Below are positions 1-15,090 of a stretch of DNA of 64,000 nt, piece by piece (the first letter of the stretch is position 1; the number at the start of each line of letters is the position of its first letter). The notes under the pieces are model-generated. The model was not told where the DNA came from, did no database searches, and saw only the letters and a list, made by a program, of their open reading frames with translations. Position numbers and translations under genes: made by a program. This DNA comes from Pseudomonas paralactis (GTDB taxonomy: Bacteria > Pseudomonadota > Gammaproteobacteria > Pseudomonadales > Pseudomonadaceae), in assembly GCF_001439735.1 (NCBI RefSeq), contig NZ_JYLN01000002.1, positions 186,001 to 250,000 on the forward strand, given 5' to 3'.

Positions 1-416
1 GGCGCGGGTGCGGGCTTGCTTGTAGCGCTAGGCGCAGCACTGCCCGCAGGCCGGGTGATGATGGTGGTTTTGCTCGAAGACGATGGCGAAGATCCCGACT
101 TTGTCACAACTGCCGTAGGCGCCGAACCTGGGCGACCATCGAAACGAATGGTCTGCCCTGGATGAATCGTATAGGGCACGGGAATGTTGTTACGGGCGGC
201 CAGCGCCTTGTAGTCCCAGCCATAACGGAAGGCAATGGAGAACAGTGTGTCGCCCTTGCGCACCACATACTGGCCGGTGGTCACCGTGGGCCGCTGCGGT
301 GCCGCTTTAGTGCGGTCAACGACACGGGCGCCGCCCGATGGCGTGCTCGAACAGGCGGCCAATAAGGAACTCAAGACAAGGCCAAGCACCAGTCGCTGAA
401 AGCTTGTTTTACTCAT
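1..416 (-). CDS. nlpD: NlpD-type LysM lipoprotein, murein hydrolase activator (N-terminal part)
   Basis: Runs off the left edge, so only about 138 N-terminal residues are present. The translation starts at the ATG at 416 with a lipoprotein signal ending in the lipobox LLAAC (Cys22). A LysM peptidoglycan-binding domain follows at about residues 48-92 (QYVVRKGDTLFSIA), then a Ser/Thr/Pro/Ala-rich linker. The missing C-terminus should carry the LytM/peptidase M23 domain, which in NlpD is catalytically inactive and activates cell-separation amidases. The order pcm-nlpD is the standard Pseudomonas context, and rpoS is expected just beyond the edge. Promoters for rpoS commonly lie inside nlpD in pseudomonads (family knowledge, not seen here). 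Confidence 0.93.
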   Translation of the reverse strand, partial: MSKTSFQRLVLGLVLSSLLAACSSTPSGGARVVDRTKAAPQRPTVTTGQYVVRKGDTLFSIAFRYGWDYKALAARNNIPVPYTIHPGQTIRFDGRPGSAPTAVVTKSGSSPSSSSKTTIITRPAGSAAPSATSKPAPA

Positions 417-504
417 TCGCTGCGCAGGACCTGTGAGACTCACCCGCCGCTCCCTTTGTGGTGGCTGAACGTTAACGCCTGTATCAGGCTTGAAATATGA
501 CGCA

Positions 505-510
505 AGTATA
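505..510 (-). promoter_or_regulatory. candidate -10 element (TATACT) upstream of nlpD
   Basis: On the minus strand TATACT lies about 90 bp upstream of the nlpD start, in the 236-bp pcm-nlpD gap. No convincing -35 hexamer is seen at 16-18 bp, so this is weak. The rest of the gap shows no gene; the short reading frame over 484-669 lacks a family and a ribosome-binding site. Confidence 0.25.
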
Positions 511-652
511 ACTGGGCATTGGCTTTTTACTGGCACACGACTGAAACGAAAAATTCATCATGTTTAATTCCGAGTACCAAGCCTGATGATTCAATAGACC
601 CCGGCGTAAGACACATCCTCGCCAGCAGAATTCACTGCAAGGAAATAAATGC

Positions 653-2066
<1,414 letters not shown>

Positions 2067-2079
<13 letters not shown>

Positions 2080-3125
2080 GGGCTGTCCGTCTGCCCCACC
2101 GGCACCAGATCAACAAGCTCGCGCACCAAGACAGTGGCGAAGCATCCGGCCGGCAGGACGAATTCCAATTGCAGAATGTCAGGACCGGGATAATGCCACG
2201 TCAACCCGCCAATGGGCAGTCGCAGAATGCGACGTTCCTGGCTCATTCCCGCATTCACCAGCCAATCACGTAGGTCGGCTTCGCTGGCAGCGACAGATTG
2301 TTCCAACTCATGTGTAAGACCTTTCGCCGGCGAGTCACCTTCGCCCCACTGTGGGCCTGTCGGGTGCAGGTCCAGGATCGCCAGGCGCGGGTCGCTGCAC
2401 TCAGCCTCACCGGCCGGGAAAAAACTGCGACTGTCGGTAAAGGCCAGCAGGTCGCCCACCTGGGCGCGCTGCCAGGAACCGTCGGCGACACGCGCTGCCA
2501 GCACTTTGTTGAACAAGTAGCTACGGGCGGTGGACAACAACCGCGAACGCACATTGCGCTGCTCCGGCAGCGCCTTGCGAGCAGCCCATTCACGGGCATC
2601 CACGACGTTACCGCCGTTGTGGCCGAAGCGCTGGGCGCCGAAATAATTGGGAATGCCATGCCGGGCAATCAACTGCAGGCGCGCGTCAATGGCGGCGGTG
2701 TCGCCGGTCAGCTGGGTCAGGCGCAAGGTAAAGCCGTTGGCCGAATGGGCACCACGTTGCAACTTGCGTTTGTGCCGGGTGGTTTTCAGGATCTTGAGGG
2801 TGTCGTTTTCGGCGCCGCTCATATCCGGGTCGGCCTTGCCGGGCAACTGCACGCTGAACCACTGGCGCGTCAGGGCCTGACGATCCTTGAGCCCGGCATA
2901 GCTGACGGTGCGCAGCGGTACGCCGGCCGCCTTGGCGATACGCCGTGCGGCCTCTTCCGTATTCAAGCCGCGCTTTTCCACCCACAGCCACAGGTGCTCA
3001 CCGTCACCGGTCAGCGGAATATCCAGCACCTCATCAACCTGGAAGTCTTCTGCCGTCGCCTTCAGCACCGCGCTGCCCAGGGCCTCGCCGTAGGCCCGTG
3101 GGCCCAGCAGTTGCAAGTCGTTCAT
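2067..3125 (-). CDS. truD: tRNA pseudouridine(13) synthase TruD
   Basis: Converts uridine 13 of tRNA-Glu to pseudouridine. The TruD-specific catalytic segment [16 protein letters not shown] is present with the nucleophilic Asp at residue 81. The later NYFGAQRFG motif is also present, and the C-terminal part carries the family [13 protein letters not shown] segment. Length 352 residues is typical. It overlaps ispF by 4 bp (ATGA) and surE by 13 bp, indicating cotranscription and coupled translation. In many gammaproteobacteria truD sits between ispF and surE as here. Confidence 0.97.
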
Positions 3126-3595
3126 GCGCGCAGCAACAAGGCAACGGAGTGCACGGCGATGCCCTCTTCACGACCGGTAAAACCGAGCTTTTCGGTGGTA
3201 GTGGCTTTCACGTTGACTTGATCCAGTTCAATTTGCAGGTCTGCGGCAATCAACGCGCGCATCGCTTCGATATGGGGAGCCATCTTGGGCGCCTGAGCCA
3301 CAATGGTGTTGTCGACGTTGCCGACCTTCCAGCCCTTGGCATGGAGCAAACCGACCACATGGCGCAGCAACACACGGCTGTCCGCGCCCTTGAAGGTCGG
3401 ATCGGTGTCGGGAAAGTGCTTGCCGATATCACCCAATGCTGCCGCGCCGAGCAAAGCATCGCTCAAGGCATGCAAGACAACATCGCCGTCGGAATGAGCC
3501 AGCAACCCATGATGGTGTGCAATGCGCACGCCGCCCAAGGTGATGAAATCGCCCTCAGCGAAACGGTGCACATCGTAGCCGTGGCCAATACGCAT
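3122..3595 (-). CDS. ispF: 2-C-methyl-D-erythritol 2,4-cyclodiphosphate synthase
   Basis: Fifth enzyme of the MEP isoprenoid pathway; cyclises CDP-methylerythritol phosphate and releases CMP. The zinc ligands Asp8, His10 (GYDVHRF) and His42 (DVVLHAL) are in place, and the ISPF signature [12 protein letters not shown] follows. 157 residues is standard. Its partner ispD lies 6 kb away rather than adjacent, as in P. aeruginosa. The start codon directly follows a run of seven U residues that closes a terminator-like hairpin. The only plausible ribosome-binding site (GGGG, 9 nt upstream) lies in the 3' arm of that hairpin. Confidence 0.97.
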   Translation of the reverse strand: MRIGHGYDVHRFAEGDFITLGGVRIAHHHGLLAHSDGDVVLHALSDALLGAAALGDIGKHFPDTDPTFKGADSRVLLRHVVGLLHAKGWKVGNVDNTIVAQAPKMAPHIEAMRALIAADLQIELDQVNVKATTTEKLGFTGREEGIAVHSVALLLRA

Positions 3596-3625
3596 AAAAA
3601 AACGCCCCGATTTAATTCAGGGCGT
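3596..3625 (-). terminator. intrinsic terminator after fghA, overlapping the ispF ribosome-binding site
   Basis: On the minus strand the arms ACGCCC and GGGCGT (6 bp, 12-nt loop) are followed by seven T residues that run straight into the ispF ATG. It should end fghA transcription, yet its 3' arm carries the GGGG that best serves as the ispF Shine-Dalgarno. Confidence 0.65.
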
Positions 3626-3649
3626 GATTCTACCTACTTTTGCCTCACA

Positions 3650-4495
3650 TTAACCGAGCAAAGCACGCCCATGATGGCGCAAATGGTCTTCGATGAAGCT
3701 GGCGATGAAAAAGTAGCTGTGGTCGTAGCCAGGTTGCAGGCGCAGTTCCAACGGATGGTTGGCCGCCTTGGCCGCTTGCAGCAGGGCTTCAGGTTTAAGC
3801 TGAACCGCCAGGAAATCATCGCGATCGCCCTGGTCCACCAGCAACGGCAACTTTTGCGAGGCCTCACTGATCAGCACGCAGGCATCCCATTCACGCCACT
3901 TGGAGCGCTCTTCACCCAAGTAACGGGAAAAGGCTTTTTGGCCCCAGGGGCAGTCCATCGGATTGTTGATCGGCGAAAACGCCGACACCGATTGGTAGCG
4001 GCCCGGGTTGCGCAGCGCGCATACCAGCGCACCATGTCCACCCATGGAGTGACCGCTGATGCCGCGTTTATCCGACGCCGGGAAATGCGCCTCCACCAGG
4101 GCCGGTAACTCCTGCACCACGTAGTCATGCATCCGATAGTGCTTGGCCCAGGGCTCCTGAGTGGCGTTCAGATAGAAACCGGCGCCGAGGCCAAAATCCC
4201 AGGCGTTGTCCGGATCGTCCGGCACACCGGGGCCGCGGGGGCTGGTGTCCGGTGCAACGATAATCAGGCCCAGCTCGGCGGCCACACGCTGGGCGCCGGC
4301 TTTCTGCATGAAGTTCTCATCGGTGCAGGTCAAGCCGGACAGCCAGTACAGCACCGGCAACTTACCGCCCTGCTCTGCTTGCGGCGGCAGATAGACGGCG
4401 AAGGTCATGTCGCAACCGAGCACATCGGAATGATGCTTGTAGCGTTTATGCCAGCCGCCGAAGCTCTTCTGGCATGACAGGTTTTCCAGACTCAT
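3650..4495 (-). CDS. fghA: S-formylglutathione hydrolase
   Basis: Esterase D-type alpha/beta hydrolase that hydrolyses S-formylglutathione to formate and glutathione, the second step of glutathione-dependent formaldehyde detoxification. The nucleophile elbow GHSMGG places the catalytic Ser at residue 150, with candidate Asp at about 224-227 (DQGDRDD) and His259 in GYDHSYFF. Length 281 is typical. It lies 8 bp downstream of adhC, so the two form an operon. The gene symbol yeiG or frmB is used in E. coli. Confidence 0.96.
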   Translation of the reverse strand: MSLENLSCQKSFGGWHKRYKHHSDVLGCDMTFAVYLPPQAEQGGKLPVLYWLSGLTCTDENFMQKAGAQRVAAELGLIIVAPDTSPRGPGVPDDPDNAWDFGLGAGFYLNATQEPWAKHYRMHDYVVQELPALVEAHFPASDKRGISGHSMGGHGALVCALRNPGRYQSVSAFSPINNPMDCPWGQKAFSRYLGEERSKWREWDACVLISEASQKLPLLVDQGDRDDFLAVQLKPEALLQAAKAANHPLELRLQPGYDHSYFFIASFIEDHLRHHGRALLG

Positions 4496-4503
4496 GGCCG
4501 ACC

Positions 4504-5634
<1,131 letters not shown>

Positions 5635-5668
5635 TTAAAAATTGATGGCAGGAGTGTAAAACATGGCT

Positions 5669-5688
5669 GCCTGATTAATAATCCAGGC
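5669..5688. promoter_or_regulatory. nested palindrome between adhC and the LysR gene, candidate operator
   Basis: GCCTG and CAGGC arms enclose an 11-bp palindrome, GATTA-A-TAATC. It sits between the divergent adhC and LysR genes, where a LysR-family protein would bind. The AT-rich core and dyad fit a LysR box in general form; no experimental site was compared. Confidence 0.4.
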
Positions 5689-5725
5689 AAAAGCAAAACT
5701 TTATTGCTGTACAGGGATAATGACC

Positions 5726-6622
5726 ATGCTGGAAAACCGCTGGGAAGGCATCGACGAATTCGTTGCTGTGGCCGAATGCAGCCAATTCACTGCGGCGGCC
5801 GAGCGCCTGGGCGTGTCGTCGTCGCATATAAGCCGGCAGGTGGCACGCCTGGAAGAGCGGTTGCAAACGCGCCTGTTGTATCGCAGTACGCGCAAGGTGA
5901 CGCTGACCGAAGCAGGTCAGACGTTTTTGCAGCATTGCCAGCGTTTGCAGGACGGTCGCGAAGAGGCCCTGCGGGCGGTAGGCGACCTCACCAGCGAACC
6001 CAAGGGCATGTTGCGCATGACCTGCGCAGTGGCCTACGGCGAGCGCTTCATCGTGCCACTGGTGACCCGGTTCATGGGGCTCTATCCGCAATTGCGGGTC
6101 GATATCGAACTGAGCAACCGCCAACTGGATCTGGTGCATGAAGGTCTGGATTTGGCAATCCGCCTGGGCCGCCTGCAAGACTCGCGCATGGTCGCCAGCC
6201 GCCTGGCACCTCGGCGCATGTACCTGTGCGCCTCCCCTTCCTACCTGGAAAGGTATGGCCGGCCACACAGCTTGTCGGAATTGAGTCGGCATAACTGCCT
6301 GATCGGCAGTTCGGATATCTGGCAACTGGCCCAGGACGGGCGGGAATTTTCCCAAAGGGTTCAGGGGAACTGGCGTTGTAACAGTGGGCAGGCGGTGCTG
6401 GACGCGGCGCTGCAAGGTGTGGGTTTGTGCCAGTTGCCGGACTATTACGTGCTGGAGCATTTGCACAGCGGGGCACTGGTGTCGTTGCTGGAGGCGCATC
6501 AACCACCGAATACGGCGGTGTGGGCGCTGTACCCACAGCAGCGGCATTTGTCGCCGAAGGTCAGGAAGCTGGTGGACTTTCTCAAAGAAGGCTTGGGTGA
6601 CAATCCGGTCTATCGAGCATAA
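5726..6622 (+). CDS. gfnR: LysR-family regulator of formaldehyde detoxification (GfnR-like)
   Basis: 298-residue LysR-type activator: N-terminal winged helix-turn-helix at about residues 15-60 (SQFTAAAERLGVSSSHISRQVARLEE), then a substrate-binding domain beginning near GMLRMTCAVAYGE. It is divergent from adhC-fghA, in the position occupied by gfnR (PA3630) in P. aeruginosa, a regulator of glutathione-dependent formaldehyde neutralisation. The start at 5726 was preferred over the ATG at 5720 because the AGGG ribosome-binding site is 9 nt from the former and only 3 nt from the latter. The name rests on position plus family, so it is an inference. Confidence 0.85.
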   Translation: MLENRWEGIDEFVAVAECSQFTAAAERLGVSSSHISRQVARLEERLQTRLLYRSTRKVTLTEAGQTFLQHCQRLQDGREEALRAVGDLTSEPKGMLRMTCAVAYGERFIVPLVTRFMGLYPQLRVDIELSNRQLDLVHEGLDLAIRLGRLQDSRMVASRLAPRRMYLCASPSYLERYGRPHSLSELSRHNCLIGSSDIWQLAQDGREFSQRVQGNWRCNSGQAVLDAALQGVGLCQLPDYYVLEHLHSGALVSLLEAHQPPNTAVWALYPQQRHLSPKVRKLVDFLKEGLGDNPVYRA

Positions 6623-6691
6623 ACAACTACCGTCTATGTATTGCCTGGATACCGGTTAATAGCCGCTCTCATTGAAAAACCAGGCAAGTCC

Positions 6692-9600
6692 ATGACGTCC
6701 AACGCCCAGCAACTGCAGCATATCAATCATTTTGTCCGTAAGGTCCTCGCCGACTTTCCGGTGCCCAGCGCTATCGCCGCCCAATTGCTTGACGAGCATC
6801 TGCAACCCTTCACCCAGGAACAACTGGACCCGGACACTACGTTTCTGACCACTTTGGAATACAACCTCGACAATCCCAATGCGCCCTACACCGCAGTGAT
6901 CGTCCAATCCATGAGCCTGATCGAGGCCATGATCTGTGATGCCCCCCATGCTCCTGGCGGCATGATCAACACCACGGGCTTTTCTACCACCGCGCCGTAC
7001 TTCCATATCGTGAGTGAACTGCCGCGCCTGATGGATAACCGCATCCCGCAAATGTTCAACGAAGAGTTCATTACTTCCAGCTGGATTCCGCCCAGGCGGT
7101 ATGAGGCGCTCTACCGGCAAAGTGAACCTCAGGTCTACGGCCCGACCACACAACTGGAACTGGCGCCTGCTATTTTCAGAAAGATTGTTCACTCCAGCGA
7201 CTTCGAAGACGTTTACGACAATGCCATCACTCGGTTCTGGAGCGAACACCGGGACAACTACACAACCCTGATGCGCATTGCATTCACCAAGGCCTACCTC
7301 AATCAATACGAGGAATTCACCCTCACCCAGGCAGAAAGGCAGTTGGCCGCCCGGGCCGCAGGGATCGGCATCGACAAGGACGCCAGCAACCTGACCCTGG
7401 AGGACTTTCAAGCACCCTATTCATCGGATGCAAACCTGTCTCTGCGCGTGCTGCGCATTCATCAGTACGAAGCCACCGACATCCTTACGATTACCGACAA
7501 TCAGAGCCAGATCACCCTGCTGTACATCCCGGGAAACTCCTCCCCCATCCATGGTTTCAACACCCCTACGGACATGCGCAATGCGCTGGTAAAAGCTGCC
7601 AGGGACCCGACCCAGCGCAAAGCCCTGACCACCCACTTTGAGCCCGACTCGATTGACTCCGGCCTGCTCTACAGTGGTGTCGAGGAAGCATTGATCGGTA
7701 TGGCGATGTACCCGGAACCCTCCAGCCCACCCGGTCTTTTCAACAGTTTATTGCGCAATGGCTACTGGGACCCCGAGCAATACATTAATAACCCCATGTA
7801 TCCGGCGCTCAGAAGTGACCCATTTGCATTTATCGCGCGGCAGATCCGCACTCGCATTGCAAAACTGGCAGCGAAAACCATCGTCTCGCCCCTGGACACG
7901 TTCAAGGCCGACACCCTCGACGCCCTGGAAAAAGCCTGCCTGCTGGCAATCCCCGTGGCGCTGACTATGGGCACGGCGCTACTCGCGGAGTTTTGCTTCG
8001 TAACATCAGGTTTGGCTGGAATGGCCATCGGTGCTGATGATGTATTCAAAGACAAACCCCACGCCATAGAGCGCATGGTGTTCGGCGCTCTGAACGCACT
8101 ACCGGTGGTTATCCACGGCATCAGCACAGGAGCGAGCAGTCTTGAGGCGTTGCGCCCTGCGCTTGGCCAAGCCACGCGAACAGAGGAGGGCCTGATCAGT
8201 GTCAGAGTCACCACTCTGCCCCCTGCGCCCATCCAGACAGAAACTCGCCCTCTGGTCGCGGCAACACCCCCCAGCGGCTTGCAGTCCGTAAAGATTCAGG
8301 GCGAGACCTTCCTGACCTACAAAAAACCGAATGACTGGGGCTTTTTTGAGCTCTTCGTGAACAATCCAGAAGCGCCCGAGACAATTCAATCCACGGGTCT
8401 CTACGCTATTCAGAGCAGCGACCTGCAATGGCGCCGTGCCGGTCTGGCCGGAGGTGGGGCATTTCGCAATGCCTGGCAACGGGTGTACAGATTATTCAGC
8501 GACACCGAAAACCGAAGTTTCTTCAGTACCTATGAGATGCCTTCGCACGCTAGAGACACCCTGGCGGACATGCTCACTGACAGCAGCTCATTTTCGGAAG
8601 ACTTCGAGCCCTTCGGTACGGGTGAACAATCGATCAAAAACACGCGAAAACTGTTCTTTGAGAAAAGAAACCTATTAGATCAGGATTCGGCGCTCTTCTT
8701 TAACTACCTACCTTATTCGCCCCTGCAGCCGGTAATCCCCCGCTTGAGTCTGAATGAGTCACAGCAAAGCATTATTGAGAAACTGCTGCGCGCCAGTGAC
8801 GGCCTCGTGATCGGCGAAAGCCACAGCGCAGAAACGAGCAAAGCCTTTCTGATCGACAATATGCAGCTACTCGCCAGCAAAGGCGTGAAACGCATCTACT
8901 TCGAACATCTGCTGACCGATGTACATATTCCGCCGTTGAAAGCGTTTTATCGGTCAAAGAACGCGCCCATGCCCCAGGAGCTGACGAATTTTCTGAATGG
9001 AATCTACCCACTGCCCCGCAATCACTATTACTCATTCAGAAACGTCGTTACCAAAGCCAGAGACGCCGGGATCAAGATCCAGCCGATCGACTGCACCGCA
9101 AGCTACGTGCTTCGCGATATGCGCGACAGCGCGGGTACCCTTCGCCAGCGGATGATGAACTATTACGCCACCGAGGTGATTGAGTGGGTGCAGACCACCA
9201 AGCGCCAACCAGGAAAATGGGTAGCCTTGGTGGGCGATACCCATACCAACACTTTCAAGGATATCCCCGGGATTGCCGAACTCACTGGCAGCATCGGCCT
9301 GCGGATAGAAGATAGAGTGGGTGCCCGCCCCTTGGGCATCGAAGTCGATCCGGGGCGCACTGCCAGCCTGGGCCTGAACAAAGGGGAAGGCACGGTCAAG
9401 GCCAACCTGGTCTTGCGTGTTGATCCTGCCGCGTTGCAGCACTCAATGGAACCACAGCCCGGCCCTTCGCACAGTCGAGTAGTGAAGTCGGCCCAGGCAC
9501 TGCTGGCACTCCCGGGCCAATTCATGCTCACCGGGGCCAGCCACATTGACTATCGTTCGCGACGCGGGGAACTGCGCAGTTTCAGAATCAACAGTCAGGA

Positions 9601-9718
9601 GGGCCGATTCTTTATCAATGCGTCCGGCTGGTCTATCGATCAAAAGCCATTCGACAACATCGAGGCACTGGTAAGCGAGCTGGACGCTCAGCCCGGGTTG
9701 GAGCAGGTCAGCAACTGA
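6692..9718 (+). CDS. large dermonecrotic-toxin-like protein with EreA/ChaN/TraB-type C-terminal domain
   Basis: 1008 residues with no signal peptide. The N-terminal two thirds resembles the large Pseudomonas proteins annotated as dermonecrotic toxin domain (DUF6543) proteins. A hydrophobic stretch at about residues 413-480 could insert in a membrane. The C-terminal part carries spaced motifs GESHS (708-712), IYFEH (735-739), PIDC (798-801) and GDTHT (848-852). This E-x-H, E, H pattern is that of the Tiki/TraB/erythromycin esterase/ChaN superfamily, which also includes domains of MARTX toxins. Codon use includes AGA and ATA, rare in neighbouring genes, and the gene looks more AT-rich. The upstream TTG at 6641 was rejected in favour of the ATG at 6692, though the ribosome-binding site (AGG) is weak. 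There is no adjacent immunity, chaperone or secretion gene. Target unknown. Confidence 0.75.
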   Translation: MTSNAQQLQHINHFVRKVLADFPVPSAIAAQLLDEHLQPFTQEQLDPDTTFLTTLEYNLDNPNAPYTAVIVQSMSLIEAMICDAPHAPGGMINTTGFSTTAPYFHIVSELPRLMDNRIPQMFNEEFITSSWIPPRRYEALYRQSEPQVYGPTTQLELAPAIFRKIVHSSDFEDVYDNAITRFWSEHRDNYTTLMRIAFTKAYLNQYEEFTLTQAERQLAARAAGIGIDKDASNLTLEDFQAPYSSDANLSLRVLRIHQYEATDILTITDNQSQITLLYIPGNSSPIHGFNTPTDMRNALVKAARDPTQRKALTTHFEPDSIDSGLLYSGVEEALIGMAMYPEPSSPPGLFNSLLRNGYWDPEQYINNPMYPALRSDPFAFIARQIRTRIAKLAAKTIVSPLDTFKADTLDALEKACLLAIPVALTMGTALLAEFCFVTSGLAGMAIGADDVFKDKPHAIERMVFGALNALPVVIHGISTGASSLEALRPALGQATRTEEGLISVRVTTLPPAPIQTETRPLVAATPPSGLQSVKIQGETFLTYKKPNDWGFFELFVNNPEAPETIQSTGLYAIQSSDLQWRRAGLAGGGAFRNAWQRVYRLFSDTENRSFFSTYEMPSHARDTLADMLTDSSSFSEDFEPFGTGEQSIKNTRKLFFEKRNLLDQDSALFFNYLPYSPLQPVIPRLSLNESQQSIIEKLLRASDGLVIGESHSAETSKAFLIDNMQLLASKGVKRIYFEHLLTDVHIPPLKAFYRSKNAPMPQELTNFLNGIYPLPRNHYYSFRNVVTKARDAGIKIQPIDCTASYVLRDMRDSAGTLRQRMMNYYATEVIEWVQTTKRQPGKWVALVGDTHTNTFKDIPGIAELTGSIGLRIEDRVGARPLGIEVDPGRTASLGLNKGEGTVKANLVLRVDPAALQHSMEPQPGPSHSRVVKSAQALLALPGQFMLTGASHIDYRSRRGELRSFRINSQEGRFFINASGWSIDQKPFDNIEALVSELDAQPGLEQVSN

Positions 9719-9721
9719 GGA

Positions 9722-10432
9722 TCAAGACGTTTGATAAGCACGCCGCTGACGCAGCCACTCAAGGTCTTCAGGGCGGGTGACCTTGATGTTGTCCGCACGC
9801 CCCTCCACCAGCCGCGGCGCCTGGCCAGACCATTCCATGGCCGAAGCTTCGTCGGTGATCACCGCATCGGCTACCAGGCTGTCAGCCAGGGCACGGTGCA
9901 ACGCGCCCAGACGAAACATCTGCGGCGTGTAAGCCTGCCAGATCAGGCTGCGATCAACCGTTTCTACCACGCGGCCGTGCTTGTCGACGCGCTTGAGCGT
10001 GTCGCGAGCGGGCACTGCCAGTAGGCCACCCACCGGGTCATCCGCCAGTTCGGCCAGGAGTTTGTCCAGATCATCACGGCTCAGGTTAGGTCGCGCAGCA
10101 TCGTGCACCAGCACCCAGTCATCGTCACCAGCGCCCAAGGCATTGAGGTGCAGCAGCGCGTTGAGCACCGAACCCGAGCGCTCCGAGCCACCGTCCGCAC
10201 GCTGGATACGCGGGTCAGTGGCGCACGTCAGGGTGGGCCAATAGGGATCATCAACAGCAAGACTGACCACCAGGCCCTTGAGCGAGGGGTGGTCGAGAAA
10301 ACAGCCAAGGCTATGTTCGAGAATAGTGCGCCCGCCCAGTTGCAGGTATTGCTTGGGACGGTCCGCGGCCATACGGGCACCGACGCCCGCGGCAGGAATC
10401 ACGGCCCAGAAGGCCGGTAGATCGTGGTTCAT
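9722..10432 (-). CDS. ispD: 2-C-methyl-D-erythritol 4-phosphate cytidylyltransferase
   Basis: Third MEP-pathway enzyme; couples methylerythritol phosphate to CTP. The N-terminal nucleotide-binding motif PAAGVGARMAADRPKQYL is complete, including the conserved Arg and Lys. The family segments VLVHDAARP and AVPARDTLKRV are also present. 236 residues is normal. It overlaps the end of ftsB by 4 bp, the widely conserved ftsB-ispD pairing. In many bacteria ispF follows directly; here adhC, fghA, the LysR gene and the toxin-like gene intervene. Confidence 0.97.
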   Translation of the reverse strand: MNHDLPAFWAVIPAAGVGARMAADRPKQYLQLGGRTILEHSLGCFLDHPSLKGLVVSLAVDDPYWPTLTCATDPRIQRADGGSERSGSVLNALLHLNALGAGDDDWVLVHDAARPNLSRDDLDKLLAELADDPVGGLLAVPARDTLKRVDKHGRVVETVDRSLIWQAYTPQMFRLGALHRALADSLVADAVITDEASAMEWSGQAPRLVEGRADNIKVTRPEDLEWLRQRRAYQTS

Positions 10433-10707
10433 TGGGCCAACTGATAGAGGGTTTCGCCCTCCTTGACCATGCCCAGCTCATGACGTGCCCGCTCTTCAAC
10501 GGTCTCCGTGCCTTTTTTCAATTCAAGCACTTCGGCGTCCAGGACACGGTTGCGCTCCAGCAGGCGTTCGTTTTCAGCACGCTGGTCGGCAATTTGCTGG
10601 GTCAGTTCTTCCACCTGCGCAAAGCTGCCATTACCGACCCATAGGCGGTACTGCAGGCCAGCCAGCAACAAGAGCAAGACGAGGAACAACCAATTGGGAC
10701 TGCGCAT
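10429..10707 (-). CDS. ftsB: cell division protein FtsB
   Basis: 92-residue bitopic inner-membrane protein of the FtsQLB divisome subcomplex. The start MRSPNWLF is followed by one membrane helix (about residues 6-20, LFLVLLLLLAGLQYRLW). A periplasmic coiled coil follows, rich in Glu/Gln/Leu (VEELTQQIADQRAEN), ending in the conserved VEERARHELGMVKEGE segment. A longer frame to 10770 adds 21 residues that do not match the family. Located between eno and ispD, as in most gammaproteobacteria. Confidence 0.96.
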   Translation of the reverse strand: MRSPNWLFLVLLLLLAGLQYRLWVGNGSFAQVEELTQQIADQRAENERLLERNRVLDAEVLELKKGTETVEERARHELGMVKEGETLYQLAQ

Positions 10708-10771
10708 CGAAATCCGGGTATCCAGTGAAAAAAGACAGTCATGCAAACCTTTTGCAGCAACTGATAGCACA

Positions 10772-10792
10772 AAGCCTGGAAAAACCAGGCTT
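10772..10792 (-). terminator. hairpin after eno, possible terminator
   Basis: Arms AAGCCTGG and CCAGGCTT (8 bp perfect) enclose a loop of five T residues on the minus strand, about 85 bp past the eno stop. The downstream tract TGTGCTATC is only weakly T-rich, so termination could be partial and allow readthrough into ftsB. Confidence 0.5.
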
Positions 10793-10878
10793 GCGCTTGT
10801 CAGTCAGCAGATTAGCGCCGAAATTCACATTTTCGTGAGATTTCTGACGCCATCTGCCGACTTTTTACCATTTACTGC

Positions 10879-12290
<1,412 letters not shown>

Positions 12291-12304
12291 GTAAAGCGTG
12301 GGAA

Positions 12305-12310
12305 ATTCTA
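12305..12310 (-). promoter_or_regulatory. candidate eno promoter -10 (TAGAAT)
   Basis: TAGAAT matches five of six bases of the sigma-70 -10 consensus, 137 bp before the eno start and just past the kdsA stop. The expected -35 position lies in the kdsA 3' end and is a poor match, so confidence is low. Confidence 0.35.
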
Positions 12311-12325
12311 CCGGAGAAATGGCAG

Positions 12326-14829
<2,504 letters not shown>

Positions 14830-15061
14830 TTAAAGCGGTCCGAGCCGCCGGGGAAAGCGAAGGAAGGCCGAAGCCCCCGATCACCTGCATTAATCACAGT
14901 GCACCTTTCAAAAAAACCGCCGCGTTGTGACAGACCAGCAAGGAAACACCGGTACGTTGATCGCTACACATTTTTTGGAATCGCCCAGCAAAGACTGCTT
15001 GGTAATCGGCAACTGCTGCGATTCAGTCGAATCCACAGAAGTTGTATCAAGAAGGGAGCGT

Positions 15062-15090
15062 AGTCTACCGGAAAGGCGCTATCAGCTCAA
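15062..15090 (-). promoter_or_regulatory. candidate pyrG promoter overlapping the tilS stop
   Basis: On the minus strand TTGAGC (15085-15090), a 17-bp spacer and TAGACT (15062-15067) form a reasonable sigma-70 promoter. The -35 hexamer abuts the tilS stop codon. It would give a leader of about 250 nt before pyrG, a stretch (14809-15060) with no gene or clear terminator. Confidence 0.45.

Noticed and set aside
162..365. 67-residue plus-strand open frame
   Set aside because: Antisense to nlpD, which has an intact lipobox and LysM domain in the other strand.
6641..6691. Upstream TTG start for the toxin-like gene
   Set aside because: No ribosome-binding site, and the ATG at 6692 gives a plausible cytosolic N-terminus.
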